This document shows positions 52,300 to 62,585 of a DNA stretch of 64,000 nt, piece after piece. Under the pieces are notes generated by a model that saw only the letters and a list, made by a program, of their open reading frames with translations, was not told where the DNA came from and did no database searches. The position numbers and the translations under genes are program-made. The stretch's first letter is position 1. Every line of letters starts with the position of its first letter. Location: contig PLGF01000166.1 in the NCBI GenBank assembly GCA_003138485.1, forward strand, positions 757 through 64,756, read 5' to 3'. This DNA comes from Verrucomicrobiales bacterium. Lineage in GTDB: Bacteria > Verrucomicrobiota > Verrucomicrobiia > Limisphaerales > Palsa-1400.

Positions 52300-52387
52300 A
52301 GCAGGCTCACTCGTTGGTTTGGGCGCCGGCCGGCTCCGCTGGCGCAGCGGCGGACAGATCCTGCCGCGACAACGGAACGTGGCTGAA
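52285..52387. repeat. Dispersed repeat R1, copy 2
   Basis: Second copy of the segment at 49199-49302, covering the 3' end of the minus-strand Ser/Thr kinase gene and supplying its last ~27 codons ([20 protein letters not shown], then GAQTNE). About 85% of bases appear identical by eye. Confidence 0.75.
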
Positions 52388-55309
52388 GACTATCTCCCTG
52401 CCCCAGATGCGATCAATGTCTGGATGTGACTCCATCGCTCTTGGATTCGGTGTGAGGACGATTTCCGCTTCCTTGATCCGCGGGTCCAATGGCTCAATGT
52501 TCGCGGAAAATTCCCCGCCGTCTCCCGACGATCCATTGGGGATCGCCACCGCCCAAAGGTCGCCACATTTGACTGCTTGTCCGGCAATGCGCAGGTTGAC
52601 CTCAACGCTGATGGGCAGCCCCGGCTTGGGATTGGGAGAGACCTGAACAGAGGCCGTCAGGCTCCCGCCCTTGCGCCGGATGATGACTTGCCCAGGCGAC
52701 AACGCGCCGTGGGCCAACGGGTCCAGCGCCGGGTCATTCGACAGGCTCACGATCTGGGCATCCCTGGCATAAACCCTTAACTCCGCCTGGCAAACTCGCG
52801 TCCAGCGGCGCGCGGCGGGAGGCCAGTCTTTTGACAGCGCATCCGACGCGAGTCCGGGCATGTTGGTTGCGGCGATCAATGCGCTTTCGATTTCGCATCG
52901 CACGATGTGTTTGCCGGGAGGCACGCCCAGCAATGGCAGGTTGCCCGTGTATTGTTGCTGGTTCCAACCCCGGCCAAAGACATCATGAACAAGAGCCGGC
53001 TGGCCATCCAGCGTGACAGAACGCAACTCGTTGAGGAGGTCAAACCCAAGCCCAGATCCCTGGCTGCTTACCCAAACGCTTCGCAACGTGCATTTGATCT
53101 CGACATATCGCTCGTTTTCACGCACCCGCGCCAGCGGTTCAATGGAAGGACTGCCATAGCAGGCATCCAGAAAACCCAGCGCACTTGTCTCTGTGACCAG
53201 ATGACTCTCGCTCAACTGTGTCAGCAATTGGCCAAGCCAGTTCAAGGGCTGGTCGTAGCCTCCGGGATAATCGCGCCGCAGCCACGCGGCAAGGTCATCC
53301 ACGATCTTGTTTGCCTCGTTGGCGCTGATCTGGCCCTTGCGAGCGCGCCCTCCCAATTCCAGCCAAGGCCACGCTGATGTCGGCGCGCCCAAGCCCGCCT
53401 GAATCACGGCGTCAGTCGGAGCCGATTGGAGTTTATCCGGCGCCTCGGCCAACGTGCGCTTGTCCACATAATTCGCCCTCCTAATGAAAGCGAACGCCGT
53501 CAGGCCAAGGGCAACGAGCGCGACCAACACCGCCCCCGTCAGGACGACCCGCGTGAGAAGCGGCAGTGATGTCAGAGATTTCCACGAACCAGCCGCTCCT
53601 TGAATTGTCTCGCGGGCAGGACTGTCCGCTCTGCCCATCGCCATCTTGACCTGCCTCGCCTGCGGTCTCCGGCGCATGGATCCACGCCACAGAACCAACC
53701 CGCCCGCGAGCAACCCTGGCACGAAACCCGCGGCGAGTCCGAGCAGGATGCCGGGCAGCGGTGTGTAGCGAAGAGTCATCTCGAGCATGTCTGCCGGAGG
53801 GTCGTCGTGCTGCTCGATGCGGTAGGCGCGGATCTCTTTGGCGATGGTGTCGGCTATGTCCATCGCTTCTTCCGGCTCTTCCGGCCGCTTGCCAGAGACG
53901 CCGATTTGGATAAGGGTGCCGCCCTCGGACCGCACGTCGAGTCGGCGCTTCAACAAGACCATCGCTTGCGCCTTGGTGAGTTTCAGCACCAGGTTGCGTT
54001 TTCCCCATCGCTCGTCCAGTTTTCCCGAGCGCTCGTCCAATTCGAGCCGGTCGATGACCCGGCCAAGGATGACGTCGGATCGGATGAGATCAACCATGCT
54101 GGCGATGAACTTGAAGTGCGCTTCCGCCGGGCGTCCGGGCTGCGATTTCTGCGGGCAACTGATGACCGCCACCACTTTCCAACTTTCTGCCCCCCCCATG
54201 ATGAGCGTTACAGTCCCTGCGACGAACAACCAGACCAGAACGCCCACAATCAACGCGGCCCGTATGCGGCCGCGAGTAGCCGCAGGGCGCGCTGGCGATG
54301 GCCCCGTCTCCGCGACTGGGGAAGAGGAGCTTGAAATGGATTCCACCATCGTCTTGACTTCGCTGACTTGCTGGTAGCGCAGTTCGGGGTTTTTCTCCAT
54401 CGCGCGCAGCACCACTTCATCCAGGCGCACGTCAATATGAACTTTCCTGGATGGCGGTTCGATCGGCTTGCCCGGCAATTCGCCGGTGAGCATCTGGTAA
54501 AACACCACGCCCAGAGCGTAAATGTCCGCGCGATGATCCACCTCGCCCGGCGCGGAAATCTGCTCCGGCGACATGTATTGCGGCGTGCCCATTAACTTGC
54601 CGGCGTCCGATAGCGCGGAGGAAGCCGGCGCGCTTTCTCCGCCAGTGGGTTTTTCCCCGGTCTGATTCCCGACGATTTTCGCCAAACCAAAATCCGCCAC
54701 CTTCACCCGGCCGCGCCGGTCGAGCAACAGGTTTTCCGGTTTGATGTCGCGATGGACGATGCCCTGGTCGTGGGCGTATTGAAGCGCATCGCAAATCTGG
54801 GGAACGATGGCCAGTGCCTCGCGAGCCGAGACCCGCCCACCCGCCAGCAACCGCCGCAGGTTCACGCCGTCCACGTATTCCATCAAGAAGAAATACAAGC
54901 CATCCGCCCGGCCAAACTCGTAAAGGGTGACGATTCCGGGATGGTTGAGCTTGGCCAGCGCTCTGGCTTCGCGCGCAAAGCGTTCGGCAAAAGCTGCGTC
55001 CTGCCCAATATCGGGCGGCAGGATTTTGAGGGCGACGATGCGGTCCAGTTCCCTCTGCCGCGCCTTGTAAACGGCCCCCATGCCGCCCTTGCCGATGAGT
55101 TCAAGGATCTCCAGTTGGGGAAACAGCGGCCCAAGTTTCTCCACCGGCGGCGGCACGAAATCGCGTCGAGTCGCATGGGTTTCGGTGTCCGCCCCAGAGT
55201 CCACGCCCGATCCCAGGCCGACTTTGATGAGACATTCGGGGCACAGGCCTCCTGGCGCGCTGGCTTCAAGCGCCTTTCCACAAGTCGAACATCTATGCTC
55301 AGCGGCCAT
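52307..55309 (-). CDS. Ser/Thr protein kinase with zinc ribbon and Wzz-like domain
   Basis: The protein has about 1000 residues from ATG 55309. An N-terminal zinc ribbon (CSTCGKALE, then CPECL) precedes a PknB-type kinase (~70-340: [53 protein letters not shown]). A membrane helix, a Wzz-like chain-length-determinant segment (~385-530), further hydrophobic segments and a ~370-residue extracytoplasmic region follow. The kinase residues are intact, so it should be active. Its last ~27 residues come from dispersed repeat R1. It follows the second sigma factor on the same strand, a pairing common in Verrucomicrobiota. Substrates are unknown. Confidence 0.9.
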   Translation of the reverse strand: MAAEHRCSTCGKALEASAPGGLCPECLIKVGLGSGVDSGADTETHATRRDFVPPPVEKLGPLFPQLEILELIGKGGMGAVYKARQRELDRIVALKILPPDIGQDAAFAERFAREARALAKLNHPGIVTLYEFGRADGLYFFLMEYVDGVNLRRLLAGGRVSAREALAIVPQICDALQYAHDQGIVHRDIKPENLLLDRRGRVKVADFGLAKIVGNQTGEKPTGGESAPASSALSDAGKLMGTPQYMSPEQISAPGEVDHRADIYALGVVFYQMLTGELPGKPIEPPSRKVHIDVRLDEVVLRAMEKNPELRYQQVSEVKTMVESISSSSSPVAETGPSPARPAATRGRIRAALIVGVLVWLFVAGTVTLIMGGAESWKVVAVISCPQKSQPGRPAEAHFKFIASMVDLIRSDVILGRVIDRLELDERSGKLDERWGKRNLVLKLTKAQAMVLLKRRLDVRSEGGTLIQIGVSGKRPEEPEEAMDIADTIAKEIRAYRIEQHDDPPADMLEMTLRYTPLPGILLGLAAGFVPGLLAGGLVLWRGSMRRRPQARQVKMAMGRADSPARETIQGAAGSWKSLTSLPLLTRVVLTGAVLVALVALGLTAFAFIRRANYVDKRTLAEAPDKLQSAPTDAVIQAGLGAPTSAWPWLELGGRARKGQISANEANKIVDDLAAWLRRDYPGGYDQPLNWLGQLLTQLSESHLVTETSALGFLDACYGSPSIEPLARVRENERYVEIKCTLRSVWVSSQGSGLGFDLLNELRSVTLDGQPALVHDVFGRGWNQQQYTGNLPLLGVPPGKHIVRCEIESALIAATNMPGLASDALSKDWPPAARRWTRVCQAELRVYARDAQIVSLSNDPALDPLAHGALSPGQVIIRRKGGSLTASVQVSPNPKPGLPISVEVNLRIAGQAVKCGDLWAVAIPNGSSGDGGEFSANIEPLDPRIKEAEIVLTPNPRAMESHPDIDRIWGREIVFSHVPLSRQDLSAAAPAEPAGAQTNE

Positions 55310-55375
55310 ATTATTTCTTTCCACCCTTACCTTAGCGAACCAAGGCGGAATGTTACACGCGGCGGAGAAAAAGAT

Positions 55376-56134
55376 TCATCGGGTGCGGGCCAACACTCGA
55401 AAAAGGTGGCGCAGTTCATCGTCCACGTCAGCGGGGGAACCCACGGTGTGGGCCACTTCGGCCCTGAGCCGTTGCCGGTAGCGTTCCCGCAAGCGATGCA
55501 CCGCGACTCTCACCGCGCCTTCGGACATGTTTAAGGCGGAGGCCAAGGCGGCGTAGGGCTGGGTTTCGCGGCTGCCCGTCAGGGTGGGTTTGAGGACCTC
55601 GAATAATCGGCCATTGCCGTCTTGTTCATAGTCTGCGCCCAAATCCCGGACAACCGTATCCAACAAAGTGAGCGCCCACTGCTTTTCAAAGGCTTGTTCG
55701 GGAGTGTGGTTGTCGGCAGGTTCACGGGTGTAGCGGGTCTCCGCGGTGTCCAACGGCAACGGCAGCGGATGCAGATTGCCGGCCCGCTTCTGAGCGTTTG
55801 CCTTGCGCCATTCAACGACGAGAAACCGTTTCAACATGAGCAACAGAAACGACCGGAACCGTCCGCGCGATTGGTCGGCGTCGGCAATCCAGTGCTTCTC
55901 CAGCAGCCGGGCGAAGAATTCCTGGGTCAGGTCTTGCGCGTCGTGGGTGGAGTGTCCCTGACGACGGACAAAATTGTAAATGGGATACCAGTATATCCGG
56001 CAGAGATGCTCCAACGCGGCCTGGGCGCGCGGCGTGTCGCTCCGCGCCGCCGCAAGGACAACCGACCAATGCGTGGTCACAAAAGCCGGCGCATCCGGGG
56101 CGTCGTCGCGGCGGTTGGTTTCGCTTGCCGCCAT
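55376..56134 (-). CDS. RpoE-like ECF sigma factor
   Basis: The protein has about 252 residues from ATG 56134; the longer frame overlaps aroE and lacks family sequence. Motifs: TTHWSVVLAAARSD, ALEHLCRIYWYPIYNFVRRQ with the following DLTQEFFARLLEK (region 2) and MSEGAVRVAVHRLRERYRQR (region 4). A longer linker than in classic ECF factors fits the group that accompanies Verrucomicrobial/Planctomycete protein kinases. The kinase gene starts 66 bases downstream on the same strand, so they are likely co-expressed. Confidence 0.9.
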   Translation of the reverse strand: MAASETNRRDDAPDAPAFVTTHWSVVLAAARSDTPRAQAALEHLCRIYWYPIYNFVRRQGHSTHDAQDLTQEFFARLLEKHWIADADQSRGRFRSFLLLMLKRFLVVEWRKANAQKRAGNLHPLPLPLDTAETRYTREPADNHTPEQAFEKQWALTLLDTVVRDLGADYEQDGNGRLFEVLKPTLTGSRETQPYAALASALNMSEGAVRVAVHRLRERYRQRLRAEVAHTVGSPADVDDELRHLFRVLARTR

Positions 56135-56154
56135 GAACTTTACTTTAGTATTGA

Positions 56155-57009
56155 CTACTCGAAGGCCTTCGCCAGCGCGGCTCTCATCGCGGCTTCCGGC
56201 GCCGGGCGGCCCGTCCACATCTCAAACCCAATGACGCCCTGGCAGACCAGCATGGGCAGGCCGGTCAGCGTTCGTAATCCTCGGGCGCGCGCGGCCTTGA
56301 TGAAACCGGTTTCCGCCGGATTGGGCACCACGTCGCAAACGAGCAGATCGGGCCGGGCCTCTTGCAAGTCCGCCGGGGGCGTCTCGGCGACATTGGGAAA
56401 CAATCCAATGGAAGTGCAGTTGACCAGAATATCCACTTCCGCGCCAACCTTGCACACCCCGCTCCACAACTCAAACCGCGCGGACAGGCCGGCGCGCCGC
56501 TTGAGGTCCTCGCACAAGGCGGCGCCGCGCTCCGCGCCGCGATTGACGATGGCCAGCCGCTTCACGCCCGCCGCCGCCAGTTCAAACGCGATGGCCCGGG
56601 CCGCGCCGCCCGCGCCCAGCAGGAGCACGTTCCGGCCCGCCGGATCAAGGCCGGCTTCCAGCCGCAGTCCGCGCAGGAAACCTTTGCCATCGGTGTTTTC
56701 GCCGATCAGCCGGCGTCCGTCGCGCCGCACCGTGTTGACAGCGCCGATGCGCGCGGCATCTGGCGACACTTCATCCAGAAGGGGAAGGACGGCGACTTTA
56801 TGCGGGATGGTCAGATTGACGCCTTGCATCCCAAGAGCGCGCACACCGCGGATGGCGTCGGCCAGGTCCGCGGGCGCGACATCCATGGTGAGATAGCGCC
56901 ACGGCAAGCCCAGCACCGCGAAGGCCGCCTCCTGCATGACGCAAGTGGGATTCTCGGCGACGGGATGGCCGAGAACACCGACCAGTTCCAATTTATAATT
57001 TGCAGCCAT
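56155..57009 (-). CDS. Shikimate/quinate dehydrogenase family protein
   Basis: The protein has about 284 residues from ATG 57009. AroE features: catalytic Lys in VNLTIPHKVAVLP, Asp in GENTDGKGFLRGL, dinucleotide-binding GAGGAARAIAFEL and NRGAERG. The usual substrate-clamping SxS near the N-terminus is replaced (VGVLGHPVAENPTC), so it may use quinate or another polyol acid, or be an AroE-like paralogue rather than the biosynthetic enzyme. No other aromatic-pathway genes are nearby. It is followed 20 bases later by the sigma factor gene. Confidence 0.85.
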   Translation of the reverse strand: MAANYKLELVGVLGHPVAENPTCVMQEAAFAVLGLPWRYLTMDVAPADLADAIRGVRALGMQGVNLTIPHKVAVLPLLDEVSPDAARIGAVNTVRRDGRRLIGENTDGKGFLRGLRLEAGLDPAGRNVLLLGAGGAARAIAFELAAAGVKRLAIVNRGAERGAALCEDLKRRAGLSARFELWSGVCKVGAEVDILVNCTSIGLFPNVAETPPADLQEARPDLLVCDVVPNPAETGFIKAARARGLRTLTGLPMLVCQGVIGFEMWTGRPAPEAAMRAALAKAFE

Positions 57010-57035
57010 CGACTGGCGGGAAGGATGACAGTGGG

Positions 57036-58172
57036 CTATCCCTCGGAGGTCACCCGCGCCGCATTCTTCCATTTGAGCTGGTTCTCTATCGAAGACGCAA
57101 GCTGGTACTTTTTGGCAAGCTTGGCGACGGGTTCGCCCAGTATCTCCATCTTTCCCAGATCGGACTCGCCCGCCTTGGCTGCAGCCAGGTAAGTCAGGTA
57201 TCCGATATTGGCCGGATCAATCCCCATGAGGGTGGCGCCGACGGTATCTGCGGCGAGGCAATCGGTGCTGACGACGCAGACGCGATGGTCCACGCGGGTG
57301 CCCCTGACAGGGCCATTGCCTTCCATGCCCTCAAAGCCGTCAATGACGGAGAGCGAGGGGTGAAGCATCGGCGCGAGCATGGCCAGATTGATGTTGATGC
57401 CGTGGGCGCCACCACCGTGGAGGATGGGCTTGTCGCTGCCACCAAATCCGCGCCCACCCCGGTCGCCGTTGGGATTGGGCAGCTTCAGCGCCGAGCCGAC
57501 GACGATGTTCTTGATGGACATCGTGGCGACGACCAGATCGTGGGTCTTGAGCATGCACGCCGAAATGATGAAGTTGTCCGTCTGATTGGCCAGGATGCCC
57601 GACACCCGCACCCGGCGCGGCGTCGCGTCGGTCTGGTTGAACGCCAGGATCGTCTTGTATTCTTCGTGGTCCAGATCCACCAGTTTGACCTTGTACTTGT
57701 CCGCGAGCGTGGTATAGCCGAAGTTCTGGAAGCCCTCCATCGTGGAGCCCAGGGCGGATTCGGCAATAATGGCGTTGTCGAGCTTCCCGATGGACTTGAG
57801 GAACTCCAGAATGCCAGCCAGAGCATCCGCGTGCGTGGCGGGAAGCTGGGTGGTCGTGGAAACATTGTTGGGCTTGATGACCACCCGGCGATTGCCGATG
57901 GACTGGGCGATTTCCTTTTCCAGCGACTTCATGGCCCGGAAAATATTGTCGGTGCGATTGTCGCCGTTAGTGAGCGCGACCTTGGCAGGCGCGGCGGAAG
58001 CGGCCGCGGCCGCCTGCGGGGCGGCGGGTGTTTGAGGCGCGGAGCCGGGCGCGTCCGCCGCATGGGCAAAGCGACCCGCGAACAGTGCGGCGGCGCCTGT
58101 GGCAAGCCCGGTCTTTAGAAGGAAATCACGACGATTGGTGAGGGAACACTCTCTTGCGGACTGACTTTTCAT
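57036..58172 (-). CDS. DUF362 protein with Tat signal
   Basis: The protein has about 378 residues from ATG 58172. The Tat signal is NRRDFLLKTGLATGAAALFA, then an Ala/Pro-rich linker and a DUF362 domain (VVIKPNNVSTTTQLPATHAD, LKTHDLVVATMSIKNIVVGS, LSVIDGFEGMEGNGPVRG). The function of DUF362 is unsettled; many members carry iron-sulfur motifs, but none is visible here. It lies 26 bases upstream of the aroE-like gene and is divergent from fucI. Confidence 0.85.
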   Translation of the reverse strand: MKSQSARECSLTNRRDFLLKTGLATGAAALFAGRFAHAADAPGSAPQTPAAPQAAAAASAAPAKVALTNGDNRTDNIFRAMKSLEKEIAQSIGNRRVVIKPNNVSTTTQLPATHADALAGILEFLKSIGKLDNAIIAESALGSTMEGFQNFGYTTLADKYKVKLVDLDHEEYKTILAFNQTDATPRRVRVSGILANQTDNFIISACMLKTHDLVVATMSIKNIVVGSALKLPNPNGDRGGRGFGGSDKPILHGGGAHGININLAMLAPMLHPSLSVIDGFEGMEGNGPVRGTRVDHRVCVVSTDCLAADTVGATLMGIDPANIGYLTYLAAAKAGESDLGKMEILGEPVAKLAKKYQLASSIENQLKWKNAARVTSEG

Positions 58173-58230
58173 GGTGTGATAATACCGTGGCGCGGCCCGG
58201 CGTGTCAATGGGAAGGCTTATCTTCTTTGC

Positions 58231-58259
58231 TTGGCACGCCCCGGTAAACAGGTTAAATA
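58231..58259 (+). promoter_or_regulatory. Candidate promoter of fucI
   Basis: TTGGCA (58231-58236) and TAAATA (58254-58259) are 17 bases apart, 18 bases before the fucI ATG, in the 105-base gap from the divergent DUF362 gene. The -35 box matches five of six consensus bases; the -10 box is weaker. Confidence 0.35.
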
Positions 58260-58277
58260 AGTTCAACAAGCAATATT

Positions 58278-60059
58278 ATGGAAAATCCACTGTTCAAAAA
58301 ACTCCCCAAAATCGGCATCCGCCCGGCCATTGACGGACGGCGCCGCGGCGTCCGCGAATCGCTGGAAACGCAAACGATGAACCTCGCCAAGTCCGTTGTG
58401 AAACTCATTCGCGAACGGCTGCGCCATCCCAACGGCAAGCGCGTGGAATGCGTCATTGCCGACTCGTGCATTGGCGGCGTCGCCGAGGCCGCCGCGTGCG
58501 CGGAAAAATTCGCGCGCGAAGGCGCCGGGTTGTCGCTGACCGTGACGCCGTGCTGGTGCTACGGCAGCGAAACCATGGACATGGATGCAACGATGCCCAA
58601 GGCGGTTTGGGGGTTCAACGGCACCGAGCGGCCCGGCGCGGTCTATCTCGCCGCCGTGCTGGCCGGCCACACGCAAAAGGGATTGCCAGCTTTCGGGATT
58701 TACGGGCGCGATGTCCAGGATGGCGCCGACAAGGTGATCCCCGCCGATGTTTCGGCGAAGATTCTGCAATTCGCCCGCGCCGGTCTGGCCGTGGCGACGA
58801 TGCGCGGCAAGTCTTATCTCGGCATGGGCGGCGTGTCGATGGGCATTGCCGGCTCGATTGTGGACCAGCCGTTCTTCGAGAGCCATCTTGGCATGAGGGT
58901 TGAGACTATTGACATGACGGAATTTCTCCGCCGCATGGACCGCGGCATTTTCGATCAGGCCGAATACAAGAAAGCGTTCAAGTGGGTGAAGGCAAATTGC
59001 AAGGAAGGCAAGGACTACAATTCGCCAAAGACAATCCGCTCCCGCGCGCAGCTCGACAGCGAATGGGAAAAGTCCGTCAAGATGGCGCTCATCGCGCGCG
59101 ACCTGATGGTCGGCAACCCCAAACTGGCCGCGATGGGCTTCGGCGAGGAAGCCAACGGGCACAACGCCATCGCCGCCGGTTTCCAGGGCCAGCGCCAGTG
59201 GACCGATTACCAGCCCAACGGCGATTTCCTCGAAGCCATCCTCAACACGTCATTCGACTGGAACGGCATCCGCGCGCCTTACATTGTCGCGACGGAAAAC
59301 GACTGTCTCAACGGCGCGTCCATGCTCTTTGGCTATCTGCTCACCAACACCGCGCAGATTTTTGCCGACGTGCGCACGTATTGGAGTCCCGACGCGGTCA
59401 AGCGCGTCGCCGGCCACACGCTCACCGGCGCGGCGGCGGGCGGCATTTTGCATCTCATCAATTCCGGCCCGGCCACGCTCGACGGCACGGGCCGGCAGGA
59501 GCGCGACGGGCAGCCGGTGATGAAACCATTCTGGGAAATCACCCGCGACGAGGCGCAGAAATGCCTCGCGGCGACGACGTGGCATCCGTCCATTACGGAG
59601 TATTTCCCCGGAGGCGGCTGGTCCTCGCGCTTTCTCACCAAAGGCGGAATGCCGGTGACGATGTGCCGGTTGAACCTGGTCAAGGGACTTGGACCTGCGC
59701 TGCAAATCGCCGAGGGCTGGACCATTGATCTGCCGGAAGAGGTGCATGACGCGCTCGATCAACGCACCAACCCGACGTGGCCGACCACCTGGTTCGCGCC
59801 GATTCTGACCGGACAGGGCGCCTTCCGCGATGTCTATTCCGTGATGAACAACTGGGGTGCGAACCACGGCGCCATCGGCTTCGGCCACGTTGGCGCGGAT
59901 TTGATCACCCTGGCGGCGATGCTGCGGATTCCGGTCTATATGCACAATGTGCCGGAAGAAAACATCTTCCGCCCCAGCGCCTGGAACGCCTTCGGCACCG
60001 CCGACCGCGAAGGCGCGGATTTTCGCGCGTGCGCCAATTTCGGCCCGCTTTACAAATGA
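58278..60059 (+). CDS. fucI: L-fucose isomerase
   Basis: The 593-residue cytoplasmic enzyme converts L-fucose to L-fuculose, the first step of fucose use. Length and sequence match FucI throughout: [53 protein letters not shown], and the C-terminal [20 protein letters not shown] followed by SAWNAFGT. It also accepts D-arabinose in other bacteria. It is followed after 86 bases by a GH95 gene on the same strand, tying intracellular fucose metabolism to extracellular release. No fuculokinase or aldolase gene is in the window. Confidence 0.96.
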   Translation: MENPLFKKLPKIGIRPAIDGRRRGVRESLETQTMNLAKSVVKLIRERLRHPNGKRVECVIADSCIGGVAEAAACAEKFAREGAGLSLTVTPCWCYGSETMDMDATMPKAVWGFNGTERPGAVYLAAVLAGHTQKGLPAFGIYGRDVQDGADKVIPADVSAKILQFARAGLAVATMRGKSYLGMGGVSMGIAGSIVDQPFFESHLGMRVETIDMTEFLRRMDRGIFDQAEYKKAFKWVKANCKEGKDYNSPKTIRSRAQLDSEWEKSVKMALIARDLMVGNPKLAAMGFGEEANGHNAIAAGFQGQRQWTDYQPNGDFLEAILNTSFDWNGIRAPYIVATENDCLNGASMLFGYLLTNTAQIFADVRTYWSPDAVKRVAGHTLTGAAAGGILHLINSGPATLDGTGRQERDGQPVMKPFWEITRDEAQKCLAATTWHPSITEYFPGGGWSSRFLTKGGMPVTMCRLNLVKGLGPALQIAEGWTIDLPEEVHDALDQRTNPTWPTTWFAPILTGQGAFRDVYSVMNNWGANHGAIGFGHVGADLITLAAMLRIPVYMHNVPEENIFRPSAWNAFGTADREGADFRACANFGPLYK

Positions 60060-60069
60060 TCTGTTTTAC

Positions 60070-60128
60070 AGGCGCGGGTGCGCCTGGGACATGCGGCGGA
60101 TTATCCCGCGACGCAAACCTGTCGCGGG
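60070..60128 (+). other. Two stem-loops between fucI and the GH95 gene
   Basis: AGGCGC (60070-60075) pairs with GCGCCT (60080-60085), and CCCGCGAC (60105-60112) pairs perfectly with GTCGCGGG (60121-60128) around an 8-base loop. No T run follows either. They may separate or stabilise the two parts of the transcript, or attenuate expression of the second gene. Confidence 0.5.
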
Positions 60129-60145
60129 CAGTCCGCGTTCAACTC

Positions 60146-62569
60146 ATGAGAAATCCAAGGTCCTCAATCCTCGCCATCCTGTGTGGCGTTGCATTTACGT
60201 CGCTCCACGCCTCAGAACCTTTTGCCGGGCCGGCGATGGCGAATCCCAACCGGCTCTGGTATGACAAACCGGCGGTGAAATGGGTGCAGGCGCTGCCCAT
60301 CGGGAACGGGCGGTTGGGCGCGATGATTTTTGGCCAGCCGGCAAGCGAGCGATTGCAGCTCAATGAGGTCACGGTCTGGAGTGGACATCCGCAGCCGGAC
60401 GCCGACCGGAAGGACGCCTACAAAAGCCTGCCAGAACTGCGGCAACTGATCCGCGAACGCAAGTACGCGGAGGCCGAAAAGTTTGCGAACGCCAACTTCA
60501 ACGGCCCGGCGCCTTACAACGCTTCCTACCAGACATTGGGCGATTTGAATTTTGAGTTTCAACTGCCCGACGGCGCGGTGACGGATTACAGGCGGTGGCT
60601 TGACGTGGATTCGGCGCTGGCTGGCGTCGAGTTCGCAGTGGGCCAGACGAAATTCCAGCGTGAAATCTTTTCCAGCGCGCCGGACGGGGTGATCGTTGAG
60701 CGGCTGACCAGCAGTTCGGCAGGCGGATTGAACTTCACGATGCGGCTGACGCGCGCCGCGTCGGCACGAACCCAAGTGGCCGGCAATGACACGCTCGTGA
60801 TGACCGGCAACACCGACATGCCGATTCTGAAGGGGAACCTGGATTATGAAGCGGACGCGCGCATACTGGTCAAAGGCGGCAAAGTGAGTGGAGCGGGGGA
60901 GAGCCTGAAGGTGGAGGGCGCAAATGAAGCGGTGGTGCTGTTGACCTGCGGCACTTCGTTCGTGTTGGATTACTCGAAAGGCTATCATGGCGCGGACCCA
61001 CACGACGCCGCGCTGCGATTGGAAGCCGCGGCGGGAAAATCCTACGCCGCACTCAAATCCGCGCACCTTGCCGAATACCAACCCTATTTCCACCGCGTCA
61101 CTCTCGATTTGGGAACCACTGCCGCGGCGAAATTGCCCACCGATCAGCGTTTGAAAAATTACGGCGACGGCAAAAATGATCCGGCGCTGGTGTCGCTGTT
61201 TTTCCAGTTCGGACGCTACTTGTTGATTTCGGCAAGCCGTCCAAACGACCCCTTGCCCGCGAATCTCCAGGGCATCTGGGGCGACGGCCTCAATTTGCCG
61301 TGGCAGAGCGACTACCATGCGAACATCAATCTCGAGATGATTTACTGGCCCGCCGAGCCGGCCAACCTGGGCGAAATGCACCTGCCACTGCTGAACATGA
61401 CGACGAATTTCGTCTTGCCCGGCGCGAAAACGGCCCAGGCGTATTTCGGACCGGACACACCCGGTTGGGTCTTGGGCTATACCGCCAACGGCTGGAGTTG
61501 GACCAGTCCGGGCGAGCGGCTGTCGTGGGGCATCTGGTTCGGGGGCAGCGGCTGGTTGTGCCGGCATTTGTGGGAACATTACGCTTTTACGCAGGGCAAA
61601 AGTTATTTGCGCGAAGTGTATCCGACCCTGCGCGGCGCATCGGAGTTCTGGCTGGCCAACCTGGTTGAAGGCGAAGACGGCAGACTGATTACCTCGCCGT
61701 CGTCATCGCCCGAAAACAGCTTCATCACCGACCAGGGCGTCAGTGCCAGCATCACCGAAGGGGCGGCGATGGATCGTTCGATTGTCTGGGACTTGTTCGA
61801 CAAGACCGCCCGCGCGGCCGGCGCGCTCCAGGTGGACGCGGAATTCAAAGCCAGACTGGAAGCTGCGCGCGACCGCATCCGCCCCCTGCAAATTGGCAAG
61901 GCGGGACAGTTGATGGAATGGAACGGGGATTGGGATTTGAATTCGCACGACCCTCATCACCGACACGTGTCGCATTTGTACGCGCTTTATCCGGGCGACC
62001 AGATTGACGTGCTGGCGAGGCCTGAATTGGCGGCGGCGGCGAAAAAATCGCTTGCGATGCGCGGCGACAACGGCACCGGCTGGTCCATCGCGTGGAAGGA
62101 AAACCTTTGGGCGCGCCTGCGCGACGGCGACCACTCGCATCGGCTCTTGTCGGATCAGCTTCGCTTCACCGACGAAACCGGCGTCATCATGGCAGAAGCC
62201 GGCGGCACGTATCCGAATTTGTTCGACGCGCACCCGCCGTTTCAGATTGACGGCAACTTTGGAGCGGTGGCCGGCATCACGGAAATGCTGCTTCAGAGCC
62301 AGGAGCGCGTCTCCGATTCGAACTCTCCCACGGCGGAAAGCCATGTCATTGACCTGCTGCCCGCCTTGCCAAAAGCGTGGCCGGCCGGCTCAGTCAAAGG
62401 GCTGCGCGCGCGCGGCGGATTTGAGGTGGACATCCAATGGCGCGATGGAAGGCTTGCGCAAGCGACCATTCGTTCGATGGCCGGCGGCGCCGCGCGTCTG
62501 CGTTACGGCTCGGTGACGCGAGATGTCAAGCTGGCCAAAGGCAAGACGTTCCACTGGAACGGTCGCTAA
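60146..62569 (+). CDS. Second GH95 family alpha-L-fucosidase
   Basis: The protein has about 807 residues from ATG 60146, which gives a signal peptide ([17 protein letters not shown]); the longer frame lies inside fucI and is rejected. GH95 motifs parallel the first enzyme: [71 protein letters not shown] and [17 protein letters not shown]. The two are clearly diverged, so they may differ in linkage or sugar preference. Likely co-expressed with fucI. Confidence 0.92.
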   Translation: MRNPRSSILAILCGVAFTSLHASEPFAGPAMANPNRLWYDKPAVKWVQALPIGNGRLGAMIFGQPASERLQLNEVTVWSGHPQPDADRKDAYKSLPELRQLIRERKYAEAEKFANANFNGPAPYNASYQTLGDLNFEFQLPDGAVTDYRRWLDVDSALAGVEFAVGQTKFQREIFSSAPDGVIVERLTSSSAGGLNFTMRLTRAASARTQVAGNDTLVMTGNTDMPILKGNLDYEADARILVKGGKVSGAGESLKVEGANEAVVLLTCGTSFVLDYSKGYHGADPHDAALRLEAAAGKSYAALKSAHLAEYQPYFHRVTLDLGTTAAAKLPTDQRLKNYGDGKNDPALVSLFFQFGRYLLISASRPNDPLPANLQGIWGDGLNLPWQSDYHANINLEMIYWPAEPANLGEMHLPLLNMTTNFVLPGAKTAQAYFGPDTPGWVLGYTANGWSWTSPGERLSWGIWFGGSGWLCRHLWEHYAFTQGKSYLREVYPTLRGASEFWLANLVEGEDGRLITSPSSSPENSFITDQGVSASITEGAAMDRSIVWDLFDKTARAAGALQVDAEFKARLEAARDRIRPLQIGKAGQLMEWNGDWDLNSHDPHHRHVSHLYALYPGDQIDVLARPELAAAAKKSLAMRGDNGTGWSIAWKENLWARLRDGDHSHRLLSDQLRFTDETGVIMAEAGGTYPNLFDAHPPFQIDGNFGAVAGITEMLLQSQERVSDSNSPTAESHVIDLLPALPKAWPAGSVKGLRARGGFEVDIQWRDGRLAQATIRSMAGGAARLRYGSVTRDVKLAKGKTFHWNGR

Positions 62570-62585
62570 ACGGGAGAGATGGCTC

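Noticed and set aside
60212-61579. 455-codon minus-strand frame opposite the second GH95 gene
   Set aside because: Antisense shadow of a gene with strong GH95 motifs.
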